Shown: in pieces, positions 10,720 to 22,723 of the stretch
How positions within the stretch are numbered: the stretch's first letter is position 1
Layout of the letters: each line of letters begins with the position of its first letter
NCBI GenBank assembly: GCA_964058845.1
Contig: CAXKVR010000444.1
Coordinates: 1 to 53,837 of the forward strand
Direction: 5' to 3'
Source of the DNA: Carex sylvatica
Lineage: Eukaryota > Streptophyta > Magnoliopsida > Poales > Cyperaceae
Length of the DNA stretch: 53,837 nt
Translations under genes and position numbers: made by a program
Notes under the pieces: generated by a model
Seen by the model: only the letters and a program-made list of their open reading frames with translations
Told to the model about the DNA's origin: nothing
Databases searched by the model: none

Positions 10720-11990
10720 ATTAAGAACCGGGACAGCCATACACGTACTGGCCTAAACCCTCTTCATTTTTTACAACCAACGCATTTCGGAACTCCCTTT
10801 ATTGAAAGCTCTCTCTGAAATTCATTCATGTAAAGAGAGAGGGAAAAAAAAACAAGCAAATAAAATAAGAGGAAACATAGAAAGAAAATTGAAAAATAGA
10901 AGAATTTTTTTTGTAATTAGTTTAAAAACAAATTCATATTCATAAATCCACTGTGCCGTTTAATATGCTATTATTCAGAAATATTGTTATATTTGCCGTG
11001 TTTCACAAAATTTGTACAAAATTTGATTGATTGAGAAAATCACAAAATAAGATATATGTTACAGAAAGTTACTGTTTTTCAAGTATAATTTCAATTAATT
11101 TCAGATAACCAAGGGTATAATTAGGTTTTTTGTTTCTTAAAAGTTTACATATTTGGAAAAATAAAAACATGGCACACATTAAAATACTCTCATTTTATAA
11201 TACAAAATCATCATATTATTTAAGTTTGAAATGAAAAAATATATAAACAAAAAACATGAAGATGGAAATAAAATATATTTTACTATTGGTATTTATATTT
11301 TGTTCGCAGGAATAAGAGGAATATAAAAAAAAAATACTTCAATATTGTTTAGCGTCTTTATAAAACATTATATTCGAACTAAAAAAAAAAAAATAAACAA
11401 ATCAAATTGTAAGACGTACAGATCATATGGGGACCGAATTAACAATGAGTATGCATGTTCTTATTATTTTTTTTTTTTATAAATTTGATGTTTCAATCGG
11501 TAATTAATTTCCTATTTTGTAGACAAATAGGATTAAAAATTTCAAATTTAAATATCTAATGAAGAATCCACGACTCCAAGAACTAGATTTTGAACTTACA
11601 ACCTCTCACACAAAAGAATTTGTCTTACTATTAGATTAAAGGCTTGTTTTCAATATGGATTGATAACTATCCGTATTCAATTCTATATTAAAATTTCCGA
11701 TATGAAGTTCATTGGTGAATGGTGATGCATTTTCTAAGCAATTAATTGACTCATTTGTAAGTAATTTAGATTGATGCCAAATGAGTTACATAGATATATA
11801 AGATTGAAATAGTACTGAAACAGAGAGTGCTATGACCTATTTGAACTAAGATAGGCCCAACACACGATCAACTCACAATAATACAACAATATCCATTGAA
11901 ACAAAATGCATACACAAACATAAATTACAAGAAAAAACAATTGGTTCAGGAACAGGATCAGCACTTCCAATTTAATTAAGAATTGCTTTC
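10720..11990. other. Gene-free AT-rich interval
   Basis: No coding exon is recognised. On the minus strand at about 11640-11570 a string resembling a tRNA-derived SINE head can be read (AATCTAATAGTAAGACAA, then GTTGTAAGTTCAAAATCTAG), which suggests a very decayed SINE. The rest consists of A/T runs. The LRR repeats missing from the neighbouring NLR gene are not here. Confidence 0.5.
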
Positions 11991-11997
11991 AACACGA

Positions 11998-14900
11998 TTA
12001 ACTACGTACTAGTATCAATGCCTCATTGCACTTGATAGACTTTGGTAGATCAACAATTTTTGTATCAGTAAGATCCAAATATTGAAGATTATGCAAATGG
12101 TTGATTTTTTCTGGCAGCGTGTCGTTCTCAAGCTCGCACTCGCGAAACTCCAGATGTCTCAGGCTGATCAGTTTCTCCAACCATGTGTGACGCTTTCCAT
12201 AATAAAACGTCACTTTGGTTCGGTAGGCAATCAACACTTTTAACAGCTTCATTCGAGAGTGGATAGGCAATATCTTGCCGAAGAACATCAGGGAACGCAC
12301 ATTTGGTCCTGTGTACTCGATCACGTCATTATTTTCAGTGGAGTTGCTTTGCATCTCGGCCTCTGGTGTACTGTAGAATTGAAATGAAGCATGGCGTGCA
12401 GCGATCTCCTTCTTTTGGTAATCTTCTTGCTTCCAAAATATGGTGATGAAGTTCTTCTCCTTGGCTTCATAAACAGCTACGTTCCTAAGAAGTGTGTGCA
12501 TTCGACATTTCTCGATGATGCCGGTTGAAGTTTTTGCTGTGACTTGAATCATACATCTTCAAAAATGGTTATCACAATTGGTAAGTCTCTTTAATTAACA
12601 TTTTAGAATTTTTAAAATTCACTGATTTGATGAACCTTTTATTATTTTTTTACCGCATCAAAACAGTGTTTTTCAAAAATTCCAAAAAAAATAGTAAAAT
12701 CTTTTAAAAAAAATGTAAATTTAGTTTCTAAGAACATTTTATTAAGGAGAATATGTTGAGAGCTTTCGATCGACTGTTTGAACTTTAAAATTACAAAGAT
12801 AACTTGTTTGCATATAGACCTCTATATATCCAAAAGTTTTGATGCTAGCCGGACTCTATAGGTGTGTGCGTGTTTGTGAGCATGATGCTATGTGTACATC
12901 AAAAGTAAATGAAATGATACTTAAATTACCTTTGGACAAGATCTTCTAAGTAACCTTGAGCTTTGCCATCCAATGTGCCCCTCCCGTCCTTGGGTATGAA
13001 TCCCTCGATACTCCAATATGAAATGAGAGACCGAGCATCAATTTCATAGTCTTCGGGAAAAACAGCGAATGACATGAAACATGATTTCAGATGTAATGGC
13101 AAGTGCTTGTAGCTAGTCGCTATAATATCGAAGCAACTTTTTCCATCTGTGACCCAATCCATGGTTTCCATGAACCTATGCCAAGTTGAGTAGTCCCGGT
13201 TTTTTTTCGATAAGAGACCTCCTAAAACCACCAATTGAAGAGGCAAGCCGCCGCATTTTCTGGCAAATTCTCTTGCCAGCTCTAAGAGATCTTGATGAGG
13301 ATAGGTTTCATTTTGGTCGCTCATGGGGAAAGCCTTTTGAAGTAGAAGCTTCAAGCTTTGTTCTTCATTTAAATACTGTAGTTCATGCGGGTTAGGATCT
13401 GCTTCTTTAGCAATGTTAACGAACCGAGAAGTTATCAGTACCCGACTACCGTTTTGAACATCAGGGAATGCCAGCTGTAACCGATACCATACTTCATCTG
13501 TCCAAATGTCATCCATGATAACTAAATATTTTTTCTCTTTCATGGATGCATTAATTTCTCTCATCAAGTTGTCTTCGGTTAACTCGTGATACTCTCTCCG
13601 GTTGTCTAACTGAAGCTTTTCATGCATCTTCTTCAAGAGCTCGATCATGTTGTACTCCTCAGAAACCGATAACCATATAAGAACTTCAAATCTCTTCTTG
13701 ACATCAGCACTGTAGTAATTAAAGGTTAAAACTTTAAAGGAAGAGAACATAAAAATGCAAAGGCAACAACACACACACACACACACACTTTAACAAAAGA
13801 AAAAAATGAAAAATTAAAGCATAAAGACATACTTGTTGAATACTGTTTGGGCAAGGGTGGTCTTGCCAATACCTCCAGGACCCACAATAGAGATGACAGA
13901 ACGCCTCGAATTATGTTCATCAAGGAGTCGGGCAATAATGGTATCCTCGTCAGATTCAAAGCCAACAACTTTGCTTTCCATCTCACCAAGTAATTCGGGA
14001 TCAATCAGTCGTCTGATTGGAGGCTTCGATCTTCCTGAAGTGCCGGCATCGTCAAGGCTGTTTACCCCCAGTGCCAATCTAGATTCAGTGATCTCTTTGA
14101 TCCTAACCTGAGCATCATCCATCTCACTGCTGAGTGTGTGGAGCGCTGGAAGTAACATTGGTTTCTTGAAACACCTCTTGATCCAATTTATGAAGCCTTG
14201 CTCTTTATAATTAATCCAATCAACTTGTGCCTGCAATTTTCTAACATCTCTCAGTGCATACTGTGATACTTCTCAAATGTTTGGTTAGTTTCAATCAGTA
14301 CTCCAGCTGTTCCCGGTAGAGTGGGAAAAGTGGCATGTCAAAGCAGGCTCTGTTACGAAACAGTACAATTACGGCACGACACGTGGATCGGTTACATGTT
14401 GTGACTTACGTGTTCCGTACTGTGACCAATTGTTGGTAAAAAAGATAGGACACAATATGAAAATTGTCTTGGTCACAACATGGTACACAACATTTTTTAT
14501 TTTTTATTTTTTTCTAACATTAATTCTTCATTTTTAATATTTCAAAGAATCGTTCCATATTTTTTTGGAAACTTTTATGAATTTTTCAATAAACAAATTT
14601 AAATTACAAAAAAAAAATGAAATGTGATCAAACCTGACTAATGTGACCGGTTACGACACGTTTGGTTATGGCGTAACTCACGTGGTGTAACAATTCGCAT
14701 GCCGTGACCACCCCTTAACATTTTGATCACGGTACGTGAAAAATTAACTTGGCCACGGCATGACATTCCTTAGACAACACATGTCTAAAGTCAAATTGAA
14801 TGAAAGAACACTTACCTGGAAGGTGTCAACAGCATCCTCAATCGAGTAAGCGACATTCCTGACCTCCTTGACCCAGTTTCGGACCCGCTCTTGGCCGGAG

Positions 14901-15091
14901 CCACCGTCAGAAGATTTCAAATCTGCATCTCGAAGGAAGCTCTTTATCCTCTCGAGCTCTCGCTGCACAGCTTGCGCCTTATCGTTGACGCTGTACAGAG
15001 AAAAACCTTCCTGTAACAGTGCATCTTTTATTGCACCTGTCAGAGCATCTCCCAGCTTCTGCCATACAAAGTCTACAACCGCCTCTGCCAT
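11998..15091 (-). CDS. CC-NBS-LRR disease-resistance protein (Rx/RPP13-like NLR), C-terminally truncated
   Basis: An intracellular immune receptor of the coiled-coil NLR class: it senses pathogen effectors, and its NB-ARC domain switches between ADP and ATP states. Four exons join in frame: 15091-14816, 14260-13833, 13709-12930 and 12556-11998 (about 680 aa). Seen in order: an Rx-type N-terminal coiled coil (1-180); P-loop GPGGIGKTT (about 219); RNBS-A with FEVLIWLSVS; kinase-2 YLVIMDDIW (about 300); RNBS-B GSRVLITSR; GLPL as CGGLPLQLVVLGG (about 389); RNBS-D CFMSFAVFPEDYEI; and MHT where MHD is usual (about 514). Only about three LRR units follow before a stop, so the protein is some 150-250 residues shorter than typical relatives and probably lacks most of its ligand-sensing surface. 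No missing LRR sequence lies downstream. Intron 1 carries a hAT-like insertion. The frame is open throughout, so it could still be expressed as a short NLR or be an early pseudogene. Confidence 0.88.
12640..12858. mobile_element. Half of a foldback MITE in NLR intron 3
   Basis: TCAAAAATTCCAAAAAAAATAGTAAAA ... ATGTAAATTTAG, GATCGACTGTTTGAACTTTAAAA and an end reading GCTAGCCGGACTC are the conserved right half and terminus of the MITE group described at 17786-18174. The left half is missing. It lies in the intron between the NB-ARC exon and the LRR exon. Confidence 0.5.
14317..14772. mobile_element. hAT-like MITE in NLR intron 1
   Basis: The segment starts TAGAGTGGGAAAAGTGGCATG and is filled with CACGACACG / CGTGTNGTG strings. 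It matches the well-delimited hAT MITE at 40186-40638, which starts TAGAGTGAGAAAAATGGCATG. The right end is less clear (about CATGACATTCCTTA), and I could not read an 8-bp duplication. It accounts for most of the 555-bp first intron of the NLR gene. Confidence 0.55.
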
Positions 15092-15099
15092 GTCTGTAT

Positions 15100-17160
15100 A
15101 TATCTTTAATTGCTCTCTTGATTTCTCTCCCCCTCTTTTGATTTGTGGAAACAGAATTATTGGGTATTCAAAGAGGAAAGGATCACTTGTTGAGCACTTG
15201 TTTCACTTTCAAGTACGGCCAAGCAATAATTCCTCTCCAATTGAAGTTAAATGGAGATATGAAGTCATAACTATATCTACCAAATAAATTTCTTGGCAGC
15301 ACATTAAACCTTTTTTGTTGTTGTTAAAAGTTGATCTCTATACCAGGACGTAGTTAGACTTCGAAGCTATGAGAGTCAAGCATAAATGGAGATAAATTAT
15401 ATAAAACTTATATACTACAAATAGGAATATATTTACACTGTCCTTAGTATTTTGTTCTAAATTATATAGAAATTTATACTTAAATACAATTTTTATTTAA
15501 AATAATGAGTGTCAATCGATCTCCATTCAACAAACATACCTCCGTCTCTGTCTGTACATTTATATTTATTATTTTGTCATGTATTGAATTTAGTGTTGTA
15601 AATAACAGTATGCGCTCGTCGGATGGACAATGTACTGCCAAACGATTATTCGAGAATAATGGACCAATTAGTTGAGAAAATCTATGATAGTTTCATCGCT
15701 GGTAATGACTAATCGGCTTAAATAGACATTTTTTACAACGCTGATTGAATTTAGCCTATTATGCATAATTACTTAATTAGCTTTTTCGTCTATAAAAAAT
15801 GGAGTAACATTTAAATGCTAAAAATACAAGATGTCCTTGTCATCACAAAGTAATTTAATTGAAATTTCCTAACTATAATGATATTAATTAGACAAAGTGC
15901 AGTGACCTCAAAGAAGGTAAAAAGAAAAATGCAAACAGGACATAAGGAAATAAAAAGGAAAAGAGAGAATCAATATGCAGGCCCTCATATTTATTCCTTT
16001 CTTAGCAGCATCCAAAGTTGAGGTATCACCTCCAGAACAAGTATAAATCAGCTTTGAGATTTTTTTTTTTAAAAAAAAGAAAAAAGAAAGAAAGAGGAGG
16101 TAGTATAATTAGCTAGAAAAAAGTCATAGAGTTGTTGTATTCAAAGGTCAAGAGTTCGATTTCCCTTCACGACTTCGCAGCTTCTGTGAAGGTTTTTTTT
16201 AAAAAAATATTTTAAAAAAAAAAAGTTCGAACACTTGCTAAACTAATGTTGTAAAAAACGTCTGTTTAGATTGATTAATCAGATAATTAGTCGTTGGCAG
16301 TGATCAAACTGTTACGAATTTTCTGATTAATCGACCAATTATTTTTTATTATGAAAAATTATTTTTAATTATTTATAATTAATAGTTTGATGGTACCTAT
16401 ATGTCCGACGAATTTATTTACAACACATGTGAACATAGCAGGCATAGTTTTTTTTCATTTTTTTTAAATTTTTTATTTTTTTTATTTTTGCATTTCAGAA
16501 GCCCGTAGGCATAGTTAATGAAAAATAACACGTTGCATTGGAAGTTGTCAAATAATGACACGGTATGTAAGAATCACAACAAAAAATTGGCATGACTTAT
16601 GACTTATATGTTGTGTGACATGTCATATTACATGCATGTGCACTGTTTCAATAAAATTGACATAGTATTCATAACATATGTACACAATAATATCACGATA
16701 CATGACGTTAAAAAACATCATAATTATCAAACCATTATTTGAAAGAATTAAAAGAAAAATTAAGCTTCTTCAAAATTTATATACATTTTGTTACATAATT
16801 CCATCTTTTAATCCGATTTTTCAGCACAAAATAAATTCTTTAATTTTTCTACCAAATAAAATATGACATAAAAATTTCCAACGTTTTTCCTCCACTTAAA
16901 ATATTTTATAAATTTTTTTAACAATATTAATTTTTTTCTATTTTATAAATCTATATTTGTAATTCCGACCAAAAGATAAAAAAAAAAAATCATTTTTTAA
17001 CATGACAAAAAAATTTCCAACATTTCTTTTCGTTTGACAATATTTATATAATTTTTCTACAAACTTTTGCATTTTTTTTTAAACAATTTAAAATCCGATC
17101 AAAAAAGTTAAATGTGACTGTCACTTTACGTTCAAAAAATATAATATGCTGGCACATCAA
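15100..17160. other. Gene-free interval upstream of the NLR gene
   Basis: The first few hundred bases should hold the NLR promoter; a CT-rich stretch lies at about 15110-15140 on the plus strand. A possible tRNA-derived SINE relic (AGAGTTCGATTTCCC near 16150, resembling an RNA polymerase III B box) is followed by T- and A-runs. Beyond that the DNA is AT-rich with no recognisable exon. Confidence 0.45.
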
Positions 17161-17168
17161 ACTAAATT

Positions 17169-17589
17169 GAGGAGGGTTCAAATGCCTCTATTTTTGGTGT
17201 CTCCATCATATTTTTATTTTTAAAAAAATTAATAACTAAAAGTTTGAAACTTAAAAGTCAAAATAAAACCATTGGATATGATCTACATCATTTTATCTAT
17301 GCACATGTAAAATATTACGACATTTCAACTTTATTTTTATTATCATCAAGAGATTGTAAAAATAAATATACTAATGTGGATAATTTTTAGACGTTGATTT
17401 TTCAACTTATTAATTCACATAAAAATAAAATTGAAATGTGATAATATTTTATGAGCATATAGAGAAAATAACATAGATCACATCTAACGGTTTTATTTTG
17501 ACATTTATAATTTAAATTTTGAGTATTTAAGTTTTTAAAAATAGAGGCACGATGAAGACACAAAAAATGAAGACATTTGAAACCTCCTC
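17169..17589. mobile_element. Mutator-like foldback MITE, 9-bp TSD
   Basis: A 421-bp foldback element starting GAGGAGGGTTCAAATG and ending CATTTGAAACCTCCTC. It is flanked on both sides by AACTAAATT (17160-17168 and 17590-17598), a perfect 9-bp target duplication typical of Mutator-like insertions. The arms are complementary over much of their length. No ORF. Confidence 0.82.
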
Positions 17590-17785
17590 AACTAAATTAC
17601 AGAGTAATTAAATATAATAATTTTTTCCATCATTTTTAATTTTTAATGTAACATATCACATTATATATTTATTACGATATATTAGTCACATATTAGTCAC
17701 GTCATTTCATCTTATCTAGATATATTTTTTTTACTGATTTAAAAAAAAAATCTATAATGTAGTCGAATTTTATTTATTTATCATA

Positions 17786-18174
17786 GAGTCCGGCTAGTAT
17801 GATATCGGTGTCATATGACACCAACTACAAAATTAATTGGATAGACTTCATACGACTAATTCAAACCGATTTACTTTATGGGTGATGCGTTTACATATAA
17901 TTTTTTTATATTTTCTAGTTATTTTAGTATTAAATCAATCGATCAAAAATATTGAAAAATAAATTTATTAAAATTAACTTTAAAGCTCACACATTTAATC
18001 GCTTGATTTGATACTAAATAAATTCAAAAAGTTATAAATTTTGCACGTAAACGTACAACTAATGAAATAGATGGGTTTGAATGATTTGAATTCACCGTTT
18101 AAAGTCGATTCGATAGATTTTGAAGTTGGTATTATATATACTAAAATGACACTGTTGTCATACTAACCAGACTC
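17786..18174. mobile_element. Foldback MITE of the GAGTCCGGCTAG group
   Basis: The left end GAGTCCGGCTAGTATGA pairs with the right end TCATACTAACCAGACTC. The interior is symmetric: AAACCGATTTACTTTATG on the left against TAAAGTCGATT on the right, and ATCAATCGATCAAAAA against TAATCGCTTGAT. No convincing target duplication is visible. The element ends about 170 bp upstream of the H2B promoter elements. Confidence 0.7.
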
Positions 18175-18346
18175 TAAATGTAGACTGTACCGCTGTAGTA
18201 GTAGAGACTAGAGAGATTAAACTGTGTACAAGCAGGAGACATGAATCATCCTAATCTTCAATCCACCTCTTCAATGCACCCTCTCTGACTAATCTCCACC
18301 CTGCAATCTATCTACCTATCAACGGCCAGATCTTCCCCACCTCATC

Positions 18347-18400
18347 GATCCGCACCTCACCACTTCCACCAATCAAAACGCGAATCAATCCCTTTTAAAA
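18347..18400 (+). promoter_or_regulatory. Histone H2B promoter elements
   Basis: GATCCGCA at 18347-18354 matches seven of eight bases of the reverse plant histone octamer (GATCCGCG), which directs S-phase expression. CCAATCA lies at 18369-18375 and a TATA-like TTTTAAAA at 18393-18400. A CT-repeat leader (18437-18454) and the ATG at 18476 follow at normal distances. Confidence 0.6.
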
Positions 18401-18475
18401 CACCCCCAAACCTTTATCCCTTCTCCATCACTCAATCTCTCTCTCTCTCTCTCTTTCAAACCCTAATCGATAGAA

Positions 18476-18901
18476 ATGGCACCAAAGGCAGAGAAGAAAC
18501 CTGCGGCGGAGAAGAAACCCGAGGCAGAGAAGAAGCCAGCGGAGAAGAAACCCAAGGCGGAGAAGCGGATCCCTTCCAAAGACGGCGCTGGAGGTGAGAA
18601 GAAGAAGAAGAAGAAGGCGAAGAGCACTGAGACATACAAGATCTACATTTTCAAGGTGCTCAAGCAGGTGCATCCTGACATAGGTATCTCTAGCAAGGCT
18701 ATGTCGATCATGAACTCGTTTATCAACGATATTTTCGAGAAGCTTGCAGTGGAGGCAGCGAAGTTAGCGAGGTATAATAAGAAACCTACTATTACTTCTC
18801 GTGAGATCCAGACTTCGGTTAGGCTTGTCCTTCCTGGTGAGTTGGCTAAGCATGCTGTTTCTGAGGGTACAAAGGCTGTCACTAAGTTCACAAGTGCTTA
18901 G
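18476..18901 (+). CDS. Histone H2B
   Basis: A core nucleosome histone that pairs with H2A. The 141-residue intronless ORF has the Lys/Ala/Pro/Glu-rich plant N-terminal tail (repeats of AEKKP, then a poly-Lys stretch), followed by the histone fold: [19 protein letters not shown] (alpha-1), [19 protein letters not shown] (alpha-2), [20 protein letters not shown] (alpha-3) and the C-terminal helix [17 protein letters not shown]. Lys137 in AVTKFTS matches the conserved monoubiquitination lysine of plant H2B. No internal damage is visible. An S-phase octamer-like element and TATA box sit just upstream. Several plant H2B paralogues differ only in the tail, so I give no gene number. Confidence 0.97.
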   Translation: MAPKAEKKPAAEKKPEAEKKPAEKKPKAEKRIPSKDGAGGEKKKKKKAKSTETYKIYIFKVLKQVHPDIGISSKAMSIMNSFINDIFEKLAVEAAKLARYNKKPTITSREIQTSVRLVLPGELAKHAVSEGTKAVTKFTSA

Positions 18902-18954
18902 ATTTAAGTTTGTTCGATGGATTTAGGTGTTAAATTAGTTGTTTATTTGGTGGT

Positions 18955-19640
18955 AATTTAGAGGTAGTGTGGTGATGGGGTTTGATTGAGATGTATATGG
19001 TGTTTGATTTAGCTGGAATGGAATAGATGGATTTGGTACTAACTTGTGTTTTCAAGTTTGAATGTTGAATGTGATTTGCTGGTAAATTTGGACAATCGTT
19101 GTATCAATTTGTGCTCTTTGAGGAAGCTGGATTTTTAACAGCAAGAATATGATGTTCTGGTATTATTAGTTCATGGCATGTGATGTTTGTAATCTGAATG
19201 TGTATGGTTAAATTTATGGTTTAATGTTCTTTGTTTGGAGTGTGATTGAATTATACATGCGGTTTGATTTAGCTGGAATAGAGGGATTTGCATTTGGAAT
19301 TTGATTTTCTGGTAAATTTAGATAATTGTGGTATCAGTTTGTGCCCTTTGATGAAACTGAGTTTTGACAGCAAGAATATGATATTCTGGTATTATTTAGT
19401 TCATGGCATGTGATATTTGTAATCTGAATGTATATGGTCAAATTTTTGGTTTAATGTTCTTGTTTGGAGTGTAATTGAAATGTATACGGGGTTTGATTAG
19501 CTGGAATAGAGAGATTTGCTAATTTCAAGATTTGCATTTGGAATTTGATTTGCTGGTAAATTTTAGACAATTGTGGTATTAGTTTTTGTTTGTGACAACC
19601 TTGAGTATTTGTTCTTGGCATAATGGCTTGTCAGTATCTG
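18955..19640 (+). repeat. Three-copy tandem repeat downstream of H2B (~235 bp unit)
   Basis: The anchor GGTAAATTT recurs at 19081, 19311 and 19555, and TTTGATT(TA)GCTGGAAT at about 19003, 19263 and 19491. Between anchors the copies share GTGCTCTTTGA/GTGCCCTTTGA, CAGCAAGAATATGAT and TTCATGGCATGTGAT. The unit is therefore about 230-244 bp and begins inside the probable 3' UTR of H2B. It could have arisen by unequal crossing-over or slippage, and may supply alternative 3' ends. Confidence 0.8.
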
Positions 19641-19644
19641 ATGT

Positions 19645-20150
19645 ATGTAATCTGGATGTGTATTGGTTGGCCTAAAAAATATTTCATTAGGTTTCGGAAT
19701 GTTACTAATCAGGACAACACATCTTTATTTGAAAAAAAATGGCCTCCTGACCCAAAGAAAAAAAAAGAATTCTAATTGGAGTGACAAATAAAGACATTAA
19801 CTTGAGTTCAAAATTCATCATCACAATTTGTAAAATAGTTGATGTAATTTATAGATAATAATGCAACAACTTTTACAATATTTAGAAAATATTTGTCAAT
19901 TCTTATGATTGTAAACTTCAAATGATTTTTGAATTAATCAAAAGCACTAACAAAGCTATTAAATGTGATGGAATTGCATTTAAATAATATATACGTACAA
20001 GTACAACTGTACAAGTGATCCATCCAATAATTAATTAATAGATATACTGTATAACTAGATAATATTTGATAATAATTTACCAAAAATGCATATTCAACCA
20101 CACTAGCCACTACAACAAAAATAAAATAAAGTCCCTAGTTCTTCAATTCC
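19645..20150. other. Intergenic interval between H2B repeats and TraB-like gene
   Basis: AT-rich, with no ORF that resembles a protein. The right part should hold the 3' UTR of the minus-strand TraB-like gene. Confidence 0.45.
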
Positions 20151-20635
20151 TTCTCCTATTGTTCTTCTCTCTGGAAAAAACATTCAAATCTAAAGATCCA
20201 AGAAGCAACCCAATAATAATATCCGAATCCGGTTTGCCATGCCCAAAGATCTGCTAAAAGGAAAGAAAAAGTACCCAAAATCAAAGGTCTATACTCTGTC
20301 AGAAATTTGTCTAACAAGGGATGAATGAGTTTGCTTTTGGGCCCCCCTTTGATTGACCATGCAGTGTACCACTCCACCGAAACCGGTACCATATCCAGCT
20401 CTTGAACAAGTCTTTTGTGAAAATCGGGCATGTGACTAGCACCATACAACAAAGCAATCGAAATTTTGCCTTCGGCAATCGTCTCCTTTAGCACCTCCAT
20501 TGCAAATTTGTTTCTCCCTGATTATTACTGCTTTACTCATAAAATTTGTATCGCCTTCATAGTCGTCATCATATCTACAAGAGTTTATTAAGAGAATTAT
20601 TCGAAAGTGTTGGTTCATACTTAATTACCTACAGT

Positions 20636-21119
20636 TAGGGGTGTCAATGGGTACGAAATGGATGGGGCTGAACCATTTTCATACCCTTACCCGTTAAGTT
20701 AATGAAAAAAAAAAAGTTACTCATACCCGTACCAAATAGCTAACAAATAAAACCTTATCCACCCACCTTATCGAATATGGTACGAGTTTGATAATCGGAC
20801 AAAAGAGTGCCACTGAACACACACACACAACACATAGAGGTGGGCTAATGTAATATGCATATTAAAACTTCTCTTTTAATATGCTCTCATATCTTCATTT
20901 TCAAAATCCAAACAGTCGATCGAAACCGTTCAACATGATATCTATATTAAAATGTGCTTTGAGACCAAATTTTCCAAATTTTGGAAATTATTTACTAAAC
21001 ATGTTACATACACCTAAATGAAATAATCTATATATCCGTCCCCGATAAGTCAATGAAGAAAAAACCTCACCCGTAACTGACTTATCGAATGCTATAAAAG
21101 GGTACCATTGACACCCCTA
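20636..21119. mobile_element. hAT MITE in TraB-like intron 5, 8-bp TSD
   Basis: Starts TAGGGGTGTCAATGGGTAC and ends GGTACCATTGACACCCCTA. It is flanked by CCTACAGT (20628-20635) and CCTACAGA (21120-21127), a 7/8 match to an 8-bp hAT target duplication. It carries a fragment of another repeat at about 20843-21010 (GGGCTAATGTAATATGCATATT ... GTCGATCGAAACCGTTCAAC), the left half of the foldback MITE group seen across this window. The hAT element is 484 bp with no transposase. Confidence 0.85.
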
Positions 21120-21814
21120 CCTACAGAGTCAGTGCACTGGAGACAAAAACTTGCTGCAGTTACAGCTTGGTGCTATATATGAAAAAACAAGAATAATATC
21201 ATATCAATACTCACTCATACACTGCTATGCTTGCTGCAGAGAACTTAGTATTCTCGACATAGTAGTGAAAAAACCCTAATTTGAACATCTCTTCAAGTTT
21301 GTCGATATCATGCGCATTTGGACCATTATGCAAGCAGGTCAGGTATGTGATAAGTGGCACAAATGCTGGCAACGGCAAGCAAAATGAATATAAGGGTAAC
21401 TCATGTTTCAAAAAGTCGAGTGCTTTTCTCGTGATATGTTTGATTTTTGTGCTTTCTAGAACTTTTTCACGTTCCTTCCACAACCTATTCAGTATTTCTT
21501 CCTGCAATAATTGTCTTTCTACCTGCAATAATTCATGTTTATACAACAAATCTATGTTTATCAACACACACACACATGCCCTTCTAAACAAGGGGAACAA
21601 TTTGGGTCCAACATCCATTCGCTTCCGTCCGATTCGCTTTAAGATTCATTCACATCGCTTTAATATTCATGCGGATCTATTGCGCACGAATCCTAAAGCA
21701 GAACCCATAGGACGCAAATTGTTCCCCTAAGGCCTAAACAAGAGGTTTCCGTATGAACCATATTTATACATTGATATATTTTCAGAGCTAGAGGAGCCCC
21801 TTTTATAAAATGAA

Positions 21815-22000
21815 TTCCCATCCCCTGAGATATCTCAAATTTTGAGTTGATCCATAAAAAATCTAAACTGTTCAGCATGAATATTAAAGCAGCCCATTTT
21901 ATATTAATACTGTCCCATGCATCTAAATAGGCACCAAAAAATACTTTTTGGCCTATTTAACATAATCTGACAAGTTGAGATACCTCAGAGGATATGGACC
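21815..22000. mobile_element. Short foldback MITE (CCTGAGATATCTCAA ends)
   Basis: CCCCTGAGATATCTCAAATTTT at about 21822 faces TGAGATACCTCAGAGGATATGG at about 21975. The same terminal motif bounds two copies upstream of the NDX gene (about 40735-40905 and 41222-41392). It lies in intron 4 of the TraB-like gene. Flanking CCTTTTATAAAATG and CCCTTATAAAATG strings may be the edges of a wider duplication. Confidence 0.6.
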
Positions 22001-22499
22001 CTTATAAAATGCAATCACTTCTCCTGAAATTTGTTTTGTTTTTCAGATTCAAACAGATTCCAATTACCTCCAGCTGTAAAATAGTTATCGCTGGAAGATC
22101 TGCATGTTTCCAATTTTGCCCCCTTTTGATGACACTTCCTTGACGAACCAACCCGAATTGAGTGCGGATTTACCAGTTGATTACAAGCAGGGACTTGTTC
22201 AACATCAGTACTCTTTGCATTTCCTACCCCCTCGAAAAGGACACAATCATAACGCCTAAGCTGATTCTGTATATTCTGGTAGTACCTAAAAACATTTGAT
22301 TACGTAATACATATTATTATTATTATGATAAGAATATTTCACATTTATACCCCGAGTTAAGATTTTCTTTGGGACATTGTTGTGAGAAGGAAGGGTATGT
22401 AGTACCGTTTATCTCCCGTATGGACGACTCCAACCAAATCAACCTGAGACAAGTATATATATTTATTAGCATTTTATATGTCTTAATTTAAAAAAAAAA

Positions 22500-22723
22500 A
22501 AAGGCTAGCATGCTACCTATAACACAGTGACATGCCTTGCTACCCCTCAAACCTATTGGATATGTTTCAACCATTCATTCGTTATTATATTTTATATGTA
22601 AATGCATCACTCGTAAAGTAGATCGGTTTCAACTGTTTGGATTCGTCATTTGAAATCTATTCAATAGGTTTTTGAGGAGGTAGCACGCTATGTCACTATG
22701 CTACAGGTAATACGCTAGCCTTT
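22500..22723. mobile_element. Short foldback MITE in TraB-like intron 2
   Basis: AAAGGCTAGCATGCTACC at the left is complementary to GGTAATACGCTAGCCTTT at the right. The interior has AAATGCATCACTCGTAAAGT and GTTTGGATTCGTCATTTGAA, which relate it to the 17786-18174 MITE. No ORF. Confidence 0.6.

Noticed and set aside
16099..16200. tRNA-like B box (AGAGTTCGATTTCCC)
   Set aside because: No matching A box, no cloverleaf and no clear flanking duplication; too weak to call a SINE or tRNA.
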